A DNA stretch of 64,000 nucleotides from Alteribacter lacisalsi (GCF_003226345.1 NZ_PDOF01000001.1:1178001-1242000); one strand, 5' to 3'. Counted from the first letter of the stretch, positions 43,019 to 51,601 are shown. Notes: generated by a model from the letters alone, not told the origin. Made by a program: numbers and translations.

Positions 43019-43205
43019 GTGTTGTTTTTACGCTGCAGGCTGACGCTTTCTGCGGGCATGAAATTGTTCACCTGGTACTTGTGTTGTTGCACGCAGGCAG
43101 TGAGACTCCTGCGGCAATGGAGGCCGGGTTGGAACCCGCAGGCTCAGCCGATGAGGCTTGTCGGCATCGCCGCAGAAAACGAACGGACGGCGTCAAGTGG
43201 AGCTT
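43019..43205. repeat. Composite intergenic repeat remnant
   Basis: The left part (CGCTGCAGGCTGACGCTTTC, TGCGGGCAT) resembles family A read on the minus strand. The right part (GAGACTCCTGCGGCAATGGA, GAACCCGCAGGCTCAGCC) resembles the core of family C. It appears to be a mosaic. No gene is supported in it. Confidence 0.6.
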
Positions 43206-43211
43206 CTTATC

Positions 43212-43379
43212 CTAAGCCTCTTGTTCTGCAGCAAACCGTTTCATGACAATCTCGTGCAGCGGTGCCTGTGTAAGCAGGTACAAAGGGTGCCACAGGGCCG
43301 GTGAAAAGAATGTCAGGGCTGTGTATACTCTATTTTCTTTCCGGTCGAGTAAAAAATGGAAATAACCGCTCTGGTTCAT
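43212..43379 (-). pseudogene. Downstream part of a frameshifted gene (55 codons)
   Basis: The frame reads MNQSGYFHFLLDRKENRVYT, then LTFFSPALWHPLYLLTQAPL and HEIVMKRFAAEQEA, clearly protein-like. Its ATG overlaps the stop of the 186-aa gene upstream (AAAAAATGAAC). One more A in the six-A run would join the two into a single protein of about 242 residues (TGGLLVKK-MNQSGYF). It is either the tail of a broken gene or a translationally coupled small gene. Confidence 0.6.
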
Positions 43380-43936
43380 TTTTTCACGAGAAGCCCCCCG
43401 GTGATCCGGTACAGCCCTTCTCCGGGGTTCCCGTCAACTGCCGCCCTTTTCATTGTAATTAAAGGCAAACCGGCGGAAGATATAGTAAAATGAGTATCAG
43501 TGACTGCTGCTGAAACGGTATGGAGGGATTTTTTTTCGAGCCATGCCCCGTAATGTCTTATATGATCGAGGCTGGCAGTGAAAACAGAGGGCCGGTACAT
43601 CTGGACTGATGTTGCTTTCCCTCCGCAAGACCTGCTGCGGGTCCCGACCGACGCCGTGCAGGCAGAAAGAAAAATGATTTCAGTTTCATACTCTTCGCCC
43701 AGTGCTTCAAGATAGTGTTTTACATACAAAAGCAGTTCTTTTTTACCTGCGATCCGGCCGCTGGGTAGCGGGAGCGTATCCAGATAAACTCTGTCGTAAT
43801 GCTTTACAAGACGTGCAAGACTCTCCGCATCGGGTACAAACACTGTTCCCGGGCAGAGGCTGTAAACGGACAGACCTCCCTTGTGTTGCGGGAAGTCCGC
43901 CGGCTTCAGTGCGGTAATAAGCGCTTCTTTTTTCAC
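43376..43936 (-). CDS. Hypothetical protein, 186 aa, probably frameshifted at its 3' end
   Basis: The function is not recognised. The protein begins MKKEALITALKPADFPQHKG, has alternating strands and helices, and ends abruptly at GGLLVKK after an A6 run. Sequence that continues it lies in the next frame (43212-43379). GTG 43936 follows AAAGGGGC. The split may be a natural mutation or a sequencing slip in the homopolymer. Confidence 0.6.
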   Translation of the reverse strand: MKKEALITALKPADFPQHKGGLSVYSLCPGTVFVPDAESLARLVKHYDRVYLDTLPLPSGRIAGKKELLLYVKHYLEALGEEYETEIIFLSACTASVGTRSRSCGGKATSVQMYRPSVFTASLDHIRHYGAWLEKKSLHTVSAAVTDTHFTISSAGLPLITMKRAAVDGNPGEGLYRITGGLLVKK

Positions 43937-44059
43937 GATGGACAGCCCCTTTCCGACCAGGTCCCGCCAGGAAAGCGATTCAGTATTATCATAGCAGTGA
44001 CCCGCCGGTTGAACAATTCCGGCTTAACGCATAATCACATGATCAGGGAGGAAAAAACG

Positions 44060-44572
44060 ATGAAAACTTTTAAACTCTGTTCACTTGCAGTTCTGTTTGA
44101 CGATGAGCATGGTAAGGATGAACTCAAAGGAAAACAGATTCCGCTGGTGGATGGCCTTATCATTAATAAAGAGGAAGCCAATAAGAACTGGCTTGTAGAA
44201 GCGGTTCTGGATAAAAAGTGGCGCCGCTTTTTTGAAGAGTATCAAGAGGCAGATCAGCATTTTATGGCTGAAGTGACAATCACGAAAAAAACGAATGATC
44301 CTGCGACACTTGTCTGCTCAGTCAAGTCCGTAAATGATCTGACTCATCATCTGAGCGTTCACCTGGACGGGGTAATTGTAGCAAAGAAAGACGACCTTTC
44401 CGATATGCTTTTGAAAACGCTTGTTTCTGAAGGGTTTGAGGGGGAAGCGCTGTACGAGGAATTTAAAAAGAGAAAGCGGGACCGCGGGCAGGCTATTCAG
44501 GGCATCCTGACGACTGCATACGAGCAGGTAAAGGAAAAAGGGTATGTTGACGGAGATGAGCGGAGCAAGTAA
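44060..44572 (+). CDS. ywpF: YwpF family protein
   Basis: A 170-aa soluble protein with MKTFKLCSLAVLFDDEHG, GKQIPLVDGLIINKEEANKN, VTITKKTNDPATL and SEGFEGEALYEEFKKR, the pattern of B. subtilis YwpF. ATG 44060 follows GGGAGGAAAAAA; a much longer open frame upstream overlaps another gene and is not used. Function unknown. Confidence 0.85.
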   Translation: MKTFKLCSLAVLFDDEHGKDELKGKQIPLVDGLIINKEEANKNWLVEAVLDKKWRRFFEEYQEADQHFMAEVTITKKTNDPATLVCSVKSVNDLTHHLSVHLDGVIVAKKDDLSDMLLKTLVSEGFEGEALYEEFKKRKRDRGQAIQGILTTAYEQVKEKGYVDGDERSK

Positions 44573-44617
44573 AGGCATTCCGGCCATCCTGTTATTCAGA
44601 CGGAGGAGAGGACCTGA

Positions 44618-45487
44618 ATGAAAATTATTGATGCACATATTCATTTTTCCCATATTGAAAGCTTTCATCATACTGCAGGAAATCTCTCCATGATCGATTA
44701 TTCGGAGAAAGGATATGAAAAAGAATTTACAGAGGCTGGCGTGGTATTTTCGATTGCCATGGGACTGCGTGAAATTGAAGGCGGCGAGGGCTTTCCCGAC
44801 CGTGCCCCTTCAACACCGATGGGGATCGATCTGGCCACCCGGATTCCCCGCGGAATGGCCGTCTGCCAGGGAGTGAATCCCTACCGTCTCGAAAAGGAAG
44901 ATCTGGAGCGGCTCGAACGGGAGCTGCTCAAACCTGAGACGGCAGGAATAAAAATCTATCTCGGTTATTATCCGTTCTACGCCTATGACAAAGTGTACGG
45001 ACCTGTGTATGAACTGGCAACAGCTTATAACCTTCCAGTCGTCTTTCATACAGGTGACACGTATTCCGAGCGCGGGCTGCTGAAATACGCCCATCCCCTG
45101 ACGATCGATGAAACAGCCGTGGCAAACCGGAACGTCACCTTTGTGATGGCCCACTTCGGCGATCCGTGGATGCTTGATGCAGCCGAGGTGGTCTACAAAA
45201 ACCGAAACGTCTATGCAGATTTGTCCGGCCTGATTGTTGGGGAGGAACAGGAGGCAGGAAGAATCAGAAATACGCCTCATTTTTTTGATCACTTTAAACA
45301 TGCCCTTGCCTTCTGTGACAATTACGACAAGCTGATTTTCGGCACCGACTGGCCGCTTGTGAGGGTGCAGCCGTACGTGGATTTTATTCGTGCCCACATT
45401 CCTCACGACCATCATGAGGACGTGTTTTACAATACGGCACTGCGTGTGTTCCCGAAAATCAGGCCTCTGCTGCCGGACCAGTCCTGA
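44618..45487 (+). CDS. Amidohydrolase-family (TIM-barrel) protein
   Basis: A 289-aa metal-dependent hydrolase of the amidohydrolase-2 type. Metal ligands appear as DAHIHF at the start, FHTGDT, MAHFGDP and GTDWPL near the end. Family members hydrolyse or decarboxylate diverse small substrates; the present one is unknown. GGAGGAGAGG precedes the ATG. Its end overlaps the converging gene at 45459 by 29 bases. Confidence 0.82.
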   Translation: MKIIDAHIHFSHIESFHHTAGNLSMIDYSEKGYEKEFTEAGVVFSIAMGLREIEGGEGFPDRAPSTPMGIDLATRIPRGMAVCQGVNPYRLEKEDLERLERELLKPETAGIKIYLGYYPFYAYDKVYGPVYELATAYNLPVVFHTGDTYSERGLLKYAHPLTIDETAVANRNVTFVMAHFGDPWMLDAAEVVYKNRNVYADLSGLIVGEEQEAGRIRNTPHFFDHFKHALAFCDNYDKLIFGTDWPLVRVQPYVDFIRAHIPHDHHEDVFYNTALRVFPKIRPLLPDQS

Positions 45488-45851
45488 AAGATTGATCGGA
45501 TTGGCGGAAAAAACCGGCTTCGATCGTGTCGGCAACCTTATTTTTCAGGTGCGCATTCATGTATTTGGCGGTCAGGGCGTACCCCCTGAAAAAGATTGTA
45601 TATTCGGAAAAGGTTTCATCTTTGCTGTTAAATTCCACTTTCAGGCCGAGTTTTTTCATCTGTACCTTTGTAAAGTGAAGCTCTTTTCCAAGGAGACGGA
45701 TCGTCTGTTCAAGAAGATGAATGTATGGTGTTTTCAATTTCACCGGGGCCTCCTGGATCCGGACAAGATCGCTTTCGAGCACCTTTCTGGCGAGTTCATA
45801 AAGGATATAGGTTTCGCTTAACCGTTCTTCTTCCACCGTCAGTCTGGCCAT
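45459..45851 (-). CDS. YhjD-like protein under LexA control
   Basis: A 130-aa helical protein: SETYILYELARKVLESDLVR, then KLKTPYIHLLEQTIRLLGKE and a beta-rich region YTIFFRGYALTAKYMN. It resembles B. subtilis YhjD, though I rate this as moderate. AAAGGAG lies ten bases before ATG 45851. Its promoter carries a LexA box (separate entry), so it is probably induced by DNA damage. Biochemical function unknown. Confidence 0.65.
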   Translation of the reverse strand: MARLTVEEERLSETYILYELARKVLESDLVRIQEAPVKLKTPYIHLLEQTIRLLGKELHFTKVQMKKLGLKVEFNSKDETFSEYTIFFRGYALTAKYMNAHLKNKVADTIEAGFFRQSDQSFRTGPAAEA

Positions 45852-45886
45852 ATATAACCGCTCCTTTCCTCACTTGCCAATTAATA

Positions 45887-45937
45887 CGAACGTGCGTTCT
45901 GTTATTTATATTACCCTTATTTTTAAAAATGAGTCAA
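45887..45937 (-). promoter_or_regulatory. Promoter with LexA box for the YhjD-like gene
   Basis: On the minus strand TTGACT (45937-45932), 18 bases, TAATAT (45913-45908) is a strong sigma-A promoter. CGAAC-GTGC-GTTCT at 45887-45900 is a near-perfect LexA box placed just downstream of the -10, over the likely transcription start, where a bound repressor would block initiation. Confidence 0.8.
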
Positions 45938-46027
45938 GAAGAAAAAGATTCCTGCTTGTTTTTCACGAACACGTCATCAATAATAAAAAGATAAGCATTT
46001 ACATAAGCAGAAAAAGGAGTTTTTACA

Positions 46028-46786
46028 ATGAAAAAATCAGCAAGACTCACATTAGGTACAATGGCTGCCGGAGCCATTCTTCTGCTCGGCGCCTGCGGAG
46101 AAGGCGGAGACAATGGAGACAACGGAGACAATGCAGAAAACGGAGACAATGGCGAAACTGCTCAGGAAGGAAACGGAGAAGCTTCAGACTTCCCGCAGCT
46201 GAACGGTGAGGTGGCCGAAGACGAACAGGAGGTCGTCATGCGCACCTCCATGGGTGACATTCACCTGAAGCTGTTTCCCGAACGGGCACCAAAAACGGTT
46301 GAGAATTTCGTGACGCTGGCCGAAGACGGCTACTATGAAGGAATTATCTTTCACCGGGTTCTCGATGATTTTATGATTCAGGGCGGTGATCCGACCGGGA
46401 CAGGAACCGGAGGAGACAGTATTTATGACGGACCGTTTGAAGATGAGTTCGATGAGGAACTGGTTCACCTGAGAGGGGCTCTGTCCATGGCGAACAGTGG
46501 ACCGGATTCAAACTCAAGCCAGTTCTTCATCGTTCAGGCAGACAGTCTTGTACCTGAACTTGAAGAGCAGCTTGATGAACTCGTGGAAAACGGCGAGTAT
46601 GATGAAGAACTTGCCGAAGCCTATAAGGAACACGGCGGCACCCCGCACCTGGATAACGGCCACTCCGTATTTGGGCACGTCATTGATGGAATGGATGTCG
46701 TGGATGAAATCGCCGCGGTTGATGTGGATCCTCAGGGCCGCCCGGACGAAGACGTTGTGATTGAAGAAATCGAAGTTATTGACTGA
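46028..46786 (+). CDS. Cyclophilin-type peptidyl-prolyl isomerase, lipoprotein
   Basis: A 252-aa exported protein. The signal ends in the lipobox LLGAC (Cys23). A flexible acidic linker of GDN repeats (about residues 25-60) leads to a cyclophilin domain (about 68-252) with FHRVLDDFMIQGGDPTGTG and SMANSGPDSNSSQFFI, including the catalytic Arg and Gln. It probably folds secreted proteins outside the membrane. AAAAGGAG precedes the ATG. Confidence 0.92.
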   Translation: MKKSARLTLGTMAAGAILLLGACGEGGDNGDNGDNAENGDNGETAQEGNGEASDFPQLNGEVAEDEQEVVMRTSMGDIHLKLFPERAPKTVENFVTLAEDGYYEGIIFHRVLDDFMIQGGDPTGTGTGGDSIYDGPFEDEFDEELVHLRGALSMANSGPDSNSSQFFIVQADSLVPELEEQLDELVENGEYDEELAEAYKEHGGTPHLDNGHSVFGHVIDGMDVVDEIAAVDVDPQGRPDEDVVIEEIEVID

Positions 46787-46856
46787 GTACAATAGATAAG
46801 AAACTTAGTAAAAACGAATGAAGTCGGCACAAAAACCGGCCTGATGAGAAGAGTGT

Positions 46857-47081
46857 GGGACAAAAGTAAAATGTTTAGAAGAAAATCCGAACAAAAAGCT
46901 GTCTGGCGTATGAATTATACACCGACTCCTGCGGGAGGAAAAGCGCAGGTGAGACCCCTGAGTAGCGAAGCACATAGAGGCTCAACCGCTTCCCGCGGAA
47001 AGCGGTGTATATTTCAGCAGCGATTGCTCTGCACCGCTTGCTGATTGTTCGGATTTTCGTTTATAAAAATACTTCTGTCCC
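46857..47081. repeat. Family C intergenic repeat, copy 2
   Basis: The left end GGGACAAAAGTAAAATG and the complement of the right end (GGGACAGAAGTATTTTT) are inverted repeats, continuing inward to AAAATCCGAACAA on both sides, about 37 bp in all. The interior has CGACTCCTGCGGGAGGAA and CCCGCGGAAAGCGG. No target duplication is clear. Short open frames inside are not believable genes. Confidence 0.8.
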
Positions 47082-47098
47082 AGCTTCTTTTTTAGAAA

Positions 47099-47142
47099 AC
47101 AGTTCCAGTTATCGCATCCCGATAACGGAACTGTTTTTTTTT
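47099..47142 (+). terminator. Terminator-like hairpin upstream of the ABC operon
   Basis: Stem CAGTTCCAGTTATC / GATAACGGAACTG with loop GCATCCC, then ten T. It ends transcription coming from the left. Confidence 0.85.
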
Positions 47143-47236
47143 TGAGTCTCCTTTGCCCCTGCCTGATTGCTAAACCTCCGGGCTCAGCTGACTGCTCTCA
47201 GGTTTTCCCATGCGAAGCTGAGCCTGTAATTTTTGG

Positions 47237-47285
47237 TTGACCGTCTGTATGTTCTGGTGTACTATTTGATTAGTACACTAGAACA
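47237..47285 (+). promoter_or_regulatory. ABC operon promoter with 36-bp palindromic operator
   Basis: TTGACC (47237-47242), 17 bases, TACTAT (47260-47265). A near-perfect palindrome spans 47250-47285: TGTTCT-G-GTGTACTA, centre TTTGAT, then TAGTACAC-T-AGAACA. It covers the -10 and start site. The GTGTACTA/TAGTACAC core is of the type bound by YtrA-like GntR repressors, and such a gene lies in this operon. Confidence 0.8.
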
Positions 47286-47308
47286 TGCGGACTTGGGGGA
47301 AAATAACA

Positions 47309-48217
47309 GTGGAGAAATCAGTGATACTTAAAGGACTTACAAAGCGGATTGGAAACCGGGAGATTGTAAAAAACGTGAACCTCGACATTTACAGAGGAGA
47401 AGTGTTTGGCCTCCTTGGTCCAAACGGAGCGGGAAAAACCACCATCATCCGAATGATGACAGGGCTTGTAAAACCTAGTGATGGGGAGGTTACCATCTCC
47501 GGATACCCGGTTGGTTCCGAGTTTGAAAAGGCGATTGCCAGAACAGGTGCAGTAGTGGAAAATCCGGAGATGTACGGCTTCATGAGCGGGCTTGACAACC
47601 TCGTTCATTACGCACGGATGCACAAGGGAATATCAAATGAGCAAATTAACGAGATTGTGAAAGTAGTTGAACTTGAGGAGCGGATCAAAGATAAAGTGAA
47701 AACCTACTCACTCGGCATGAGACAGCGGCTCGGACTGGCGCAATCCCTCCTGCACAGTCCTGAGGTCCTTATTCTGGATGAACCGACCAATGGCCTCGAT
47801 CCAGCCGGTATAAGAGAAATGAGGGAATATCTCAAACGGCTCGCGAAAGAAGAGAATATCTGTGTGATTGTGTCGAGTCATCTTCTTAGTGAAATGGAAA
47901 AAATGTGCGATCGGGTCGCTGTGATTCATAAAGGTGAATGTATACGTATAGAAGCTCTGTCGGAGTTAGCCGCCGGAAAGAAAGAGAGCTGGTTTATTTC
48001 CATTGAGGGAAATCCGGAAACAGCTGCGGCAATCCTGAAAGGGTGGGCGGTACAGACAGATAAAAACGGCATTGTGGTGAAAACAAACAGAAAGAACATC
48101 CCTGACTGTCTAAAGTTGCTGATCGCGGGTGATGTACCGGTGTTCGAAGTAAGGCCGGAAACAAGCGGCACATTGGAAGAGGAATTCCTATCCATTACAG
48201 GAGGGAGCACAGCATGA
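47309..48217 (+). CDS. ABC transporter ATP-binding protein
   Basis: A 302-aa ATPase of the BcrA/CcmA type. Walker A GPNGAGKTT (about residues 36-44), signature YSLGMRQR, Walker B LILDEPTNGLD and switch SSHLL are intact; the C-terminal 90 residues form a regulatory tail. GTG 47309 follows GGGGGA. It overlaps the permease by four bases and is first in a five-gene operon. Confidence 0.9.
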   Translation: MEKSVILKGLTKRIGNREIVKNVNLDIYRGEVFGLLGPNGAGKTTIIRMMTGLVKPSDGEVTISGYPVGSEFEKAIARTGAVVENPEMYGFMSGLDNLVHYARMHKGISNEQINEIVKVVELEERIKDKVKTYSLGMRQRLGLAQSLLHSPEVLILDEPTNGLDPAGIREMREYLKRLAKEENICVIVSSHLLSEMEKMCDRVAVIHKGECIRIEALSELAAGKKESWFISIEGNPETAAAILKGWAVQTDKNGIVVKTNRKNIPDCLKLLIAGDVPVFEVRPETSGTLEEEFLSITGGSTA

Positions 48218-49164
48218 AACAGTTCATCAATCTTTTGAGAAATGAATGTATGAAAACAAGTAAAAGGACTGGTACAAGGGTAATGGTGGTTCTGCTGCTG
48301 TCGGTCGTTCTCGCCGGTGGTCTGATTACTAAATATCTGGTTCCCCATGAAGAATCCTCTGGAGGCTGGGAACAGCAGCTTGAAGAGCAGACAGCAGGTC
48401 TTCAAACCGCGCTTGCAGAGGAGGAAGGAACGGAAGCCGCTGCCAGAATTGAGGAGCAGATTGCCTTAAATGAGTACTATCTTCAGACAGGCACAGAACC
48501 ATTAACGTCTTCTGACACATGGTCGTTTTTTATTGATAACGGCATGGTTGTAAGTCTCATCACTATGTTTACAGTGATCGTTGCAGCCGGCATCGTATCC
48601 CAAGAGCACAGCAGTGGTACCATCAAGCTTCTGCTTGCAAGGCCCGTCTCACGATGGAAGGTTCTGTTCTCGAAATGGGCAGCTGTTATTGTATTTGCTT
48701 TTTTCATGACAGGCTTGTTCATAACCGCCACCTTTCTAACAGGACTCGCTCTGTTTCCGGACGGGCTGGCTGCTGACAGATCAGTCGAGATGGTAAATGG
48801 CGAAATCCGCGACTGGTCTGCACCTCTTTACGGTCTTACCGTGTACGGCCTGCAGTTTGTTGAGGTCGTTATTTACGGTACCATGGCCTTTATGATTGGC
48901 ACAGTCTTTCGTAATCAGGCTCTTTCAGTTGGAATCTCACTTACCGCTTTATTTATGGGAACGCAGATTGTGTTTCTGTTAAGCAGCTACGAGTGGGCAA
49001 AATATATTCTTTTTGCCAACACGTATCTGATTCAGTATCTTGATGGAGCACCGATGATCCCGGCTATGACACCTGCTTTTTCCGCTGTCATGCTCCTCCT
49101 TTATGCGGTTATCTTTTTGGGTGCGACTTTTACCGTGTTTTCAAAAAGAGATGTGGCTGACTGA
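48214..49164 (+). CDS. ABC-2 type permease
   Basis: A 316-aa membrane protein. One N-terminal transmembrane helix (about residues 22-42) is followed by an extracytoplasmic segment and five more helices. GIVSQEHSSGTIKLLLARPVS is the ABC-2 family signature. It pairs with the ATPase upstream and may export a peptide, lipid or antibiotic. Confidence 0.88.
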   Translation: MKQFINLLRNECMKTSKRTGTRVMVVLLLSVVLAGGLITKYLVPHEESSGGWEQQLEEQTAGLQTALAEEEGTEAAARIEEQIALNEYYLQTGTEPLTSSDTWSFFIDNGMVVSLITMFTVIVAAGIVSQEHSSGTIKLLLARPVSRWKVLFSKWAAVIVFAFFMTGLFITATFLTGLALFPDGLAADRSVEMVNGEIRDWSAPLYGLTVYGLQFVEVVIYGTMAFMIGTVFRNQALSVGISLTALFMGTQIVFLLSSYEWAKYILFANTYLIQYLDGAPMIPAMTPAFSAVMLLLYAVIFLGATFTVFSKRDVAD

Positions 49165-49219
49165 CGGGTCTGCTACAATGTAGAAAGACTAAATACCTCT
49201 GTAAAGGAGGCGTGCATAC

Positions 49220-49600
49220 GTGACGATGACATTTGACCACAATCGTCCGATTTATCTGCAGCTGATGGAACAGATTTACGGCGATATCTGCAGCGGCGAG
49301 CTCCTGCCCGGCAGCAAGCTCCCGTCTGTAAGGGAAATGGCGGTAAGCGCCGGTGTGAATCCGAACACAGTTTCCCGGACATACATGGAAATGGAAAGAA
49401 AAGGTGTAGTGGAATCAAGGCGCGGACAGGGTACATTTGTGACTGGTAATTCCTCTGTGATCCGCAATTTGAAGAAATCTGCAGCCGGGAAGGAAACCAA
49501 GAGGCTGATTGACGTCCTGCACCGATACGGATACAGCCGTGAGGAAATGATTGCGCTGGTGGAAGCAGAACTGAACAGGAAAGGAGAACCGGACACATGA
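49220..49600 (+). CDS. GntR-family regulator, YtrA subfamily
   Basis: A 126-aa regulator: an N-terminal GntR winged helix (about residues 8-75: PIYLQLMEQIYGDICSGELL, LPSVREMA, NPNTVSRTYMEMERKG) and a short dimerisation tail, the compact YtrA form. GTG 49220 lies nine bases after AAAGGAGG. It overlaps the next ATPase gene by ATGA. It is the likely ligand of the palindrome at 47250-47285 and so controls the whole operon. Confidence 0.9.
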   Translation: MTMTFDHNRPIYLQLMEQIYGDICSGELLPGSKLPSVREMAVSAGVNPNTVSRTYMEMERKGVVESRRGQGTFVTGNSSVIRNLKKSAAGKETKRLIDVLHRYGYSREEMIALVEAELNRKGEPDT

Positions 49601-50298
49601 ACCATCCATTTATAGATGTGAAAGGACTCACAAAAAAATATCGCAGAAAAACAGCTCTGAAAAAGATCGACCTCACAATCGACAGCCCGGGCCTGATTGG
49701 TCTTGTGGGTCCGAACGGAAGTGGGAAGTCAACGCTGTTAAAAACGGCAGCTGGTCTGCTCAGGCCGGGAAAAGGCTCTGTCACAATTCTCGGTGAGACA
49801 GTCTCAAGAAGAATTGCTGATCAGGCTGCTTATCTGGCGGAAGTGGACTCCCTGTACGATTATCAGACAGTCCGGCAGGCAGTTGTCTTCTTCAGCCGGG
49901 TATATCCTGATTTCTCAGTTGAAAAAGCAGAAAGCCTGCTCGGTGAACTGAAAATTGACACGGGGATGAAAATAAAGAGTCTTTCCAAGGGAAACCGGGC
50001 ACGTGTGAAAATTGCCGTCACCCTTGCCCGGGATGTGCCGGTTCTCCTTCTTGATGAACCACTCTCAGGTCTTGATCCCATCGTTCGGGAGGAGATTTTG
50101 AAAATGATTATCCGGCACACGGACTTAAACCGGCAGGCGACCGTTATTTCCACACATGAAGTGGCAGAGGTGGAACCTTTTCTTGATTATATTATTTTTG
50201 TCAAAGACGGCAGCATTCTCTTATCCGAGGATGTGGAGACGCTTCGCGAAACGAGAGGCCAGAGTGTCGTGCAGGCGATGAGGGAGGTGCTGTCATGA
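49597..50298 (+). CDS. ABC transporter ATP-binding protein
   Basis: A 233-aa ATPase with Walker A GPNGSGKST (about residues 37-45), signature SLSKGNRAR, Walker B LLLDEPLSGLD and STHE. It resembles YtrB-type ATPases. It is coupled to the GntR gene upstream and the permease downstream by four-base overlaps. Confidence 0.9.
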   Translation: MNHPFIDVKGLTKKYRRKTALKKIDLTIDSPGLIGLVGPNGSGKSTLLKTAAGLLRPGKGSVTILGETVSRRIADQAAYLAEVDSLYDYQTVRQAVVFFSRVYPDFSVEKAESLLGELKIDTGMKIKSLSKGNRARVKIAVTLARDVPVLLLDEPLSGLDPIVREEILKMIIRHTDLNRQATVISTHEVAEVEPFLDYIIFVKDGSILLSEDVETLRETRGQSVVQAMREVLS

Positions 50299-51092
50299 CC
50301 TGGCTTGCCCTTGTCGCTAAGGAAGTCAGGCAGAACATGTTTCTGATGGGACTTCACGGGGGACTTCTGGCGGCGGCTCTGATTATAATCTGGTACAACG
50401 GGGACCGCAGCGCCGGGATTGGCGCACTGCTGTTAATCGGTGTTCCGCTGATCATCGCCCACGTGATTTCGGTGTTTCTGTATATCCTTGCTTCCATGAG
50501 AAGAGAATGGAAGGACCGGACTGCGTACATCTGGATGAATCTTCCTCATTCGGGGATCACAATTCTTTCGGCAAAATTTGCTGCGGCATTTCTTGCAGGT
50601 GCATCGTTTTTGTTTCTTACAATGCTCCTGATCCTGGGACTGATCAATCACCTGGAACCGCTGCTTGCTGCGGCGGGGCTTGACATCCTGGTCCAGCTTT
50701 ATAAGGATTACGCTGTCTGGATGTATACTTTTATTCTTTATGGTGCCGTCCAGATCGGCCTGGCTGGTTTATTCATTTATGTTCTTCATAAAGTAATCCG
50801 CCCATTGGGCTGGCTGATTGGGATTGTGATCACCTTCGGGGCCAACTGGCTCTGGTCGTTCATCACAGATACGGCCGTGTACAGTACCATTGCCTACAGG
50901 CTGCCGATGCTTACCATTGAGAACGTTCCTGAAGGTGTGATGGTTGAGATAGCGGGGGTCCACAGTTCCTACAACGCGTATGATCAGATCATTGAAATGG
51001 CATACCTGGGTCACACGATCATTGAAGTGGTTCTGATGGCAGTTATCTTCTTGGCAATCTGTCTTCTTTTTGATAAAAAAGCGGAAATATAA
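50295..51092 (+). CDS. ABC transporter permease
   Basis: A 265-aa protein with six predicted transmembrane segments and short loops, without the canonical ABC-2 sequence seen in the other permease; it fits YtrC/YtrD-type partners. It forms the second transporter with the ATPase at 49597. The operon ends at a strong terminator. Confidence 0.82.
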   Translation: MTWLALVAKEVRQNMFLMGLHGGLLAAALIIIWYNGDRSAGIGALLLIGVPLIIAHVISVFLYILASMRREWKDRTAYIWMNLPHSGITILSAKFAAAFLAGASFLFLTMLLILGLINHLEPLLAAAGLDILVQLYKDYAVWMYTFILYGAVQIGLAGLFIYVLHKVIRPLGWLIGIVITFGANWLWSFITDTAVYSTIAYRLPMLTIENVPEGVMVEIAGVHSSYNAYDQIIEMAYLGHTIIEVVLMAVIFLAICLLFDKKAEI

Positions 51093-51097
51093 AAAAA

Positions 51098-51132
51098 CAG
51101 GTGCTCTCCCAATCGGGAAGCACCTGTTTTTT
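51098..51132 (+). terminator. Terminator after the ABC operon
   Basis: Stem ACAGGTGCT-TCCC / GGGA-GCACCTGT around AATC, followed by T6. Confidence 0.88.
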
Positions 51133-51150
51133 ATGTAGCTTTTCCTGTCA

Positions 51151-51348
51151 TTAATCACGGATTGTGTAATAAATCATAATGATAATCGTTGCAAAAGCCA
51201 TGACGGCAAGCGGGAGCTGGGTAATCCAGCCAACGGCTTCTTCTTCCCCGTTTCCATCTCCGTTTCCGGCCGCTGCCGCGGTAATAACAGGAGTCAGAAG
51301 TGCAAGTGCAAACACAATCATGGATGAGAACCACTTTTTCAGCGACAT
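51151..51348 (-). CDS. Small exported membrane protein, 65 aa
   Basis: A signal-like N-terminus (about residues 4-27, ending AAAAG), a Gly/Glu linker (NGDGNGEEE) and a C-terminal transmembrane segment (about 45-61). I recognise no family. AGGAGG precedes ATG 51348, and its promoter is clear (next entry). Confidence 0.65.
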   Translation of the reverse strand: MSLKKWFSSMIVFALALLTPVITAAAAGNGDGNGEEEAVGWITQLPLAVMAFATIIIMIYYTIRD

Positions 51349-51396
51349 ACTGATAACCTCCTCGCAAAACAGTTCGTATTCAGGCGATCATATTTT

Positions 51397-51425
51397 ATTA
51401 TATCCCGCTGTACGCGTAAAGGCAA
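51397..51425 (-). promoter_or_regulatory. Sigma-A promoter of the 65-aa gene
   Basis: On the minus strand TTGCCT (51425-51420), 17 bases, TATAAT (51402-51397), about 50 bases ahead of the start codon. Confidence 0.75.
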
Positions 51426-51601
51426 AGGTTGTCTTAAAGTTGAAAAAAACATTCACTTTGCAAGGGGAATCAGGACAGATGACGGTACATTCAGTGCTGA
51501 TCTGTCATATAACAATAGTGAAAAGAGGAACTGTTTCGAAAAAAGATGTTTAATTAAAGAATGAAAAAGGTAAAAAACAACTAACTGTTCCATAATAGGT
51601 G

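Noticed and set aside
43376-43390. Programmed -1 frameshifting at the A6 run
   Set aside because: The context GTG-AAA-AAA-TGA is not a proper slippery heptamer, and no stimulatory hairpin is evident; a plain indel or coupled gene is simpler.
46844-47044. 66-codon frame inside the family C repeat
   Set aside because: The product is basic low-complexity sequence dictated by the repeat and has no ribosome site.
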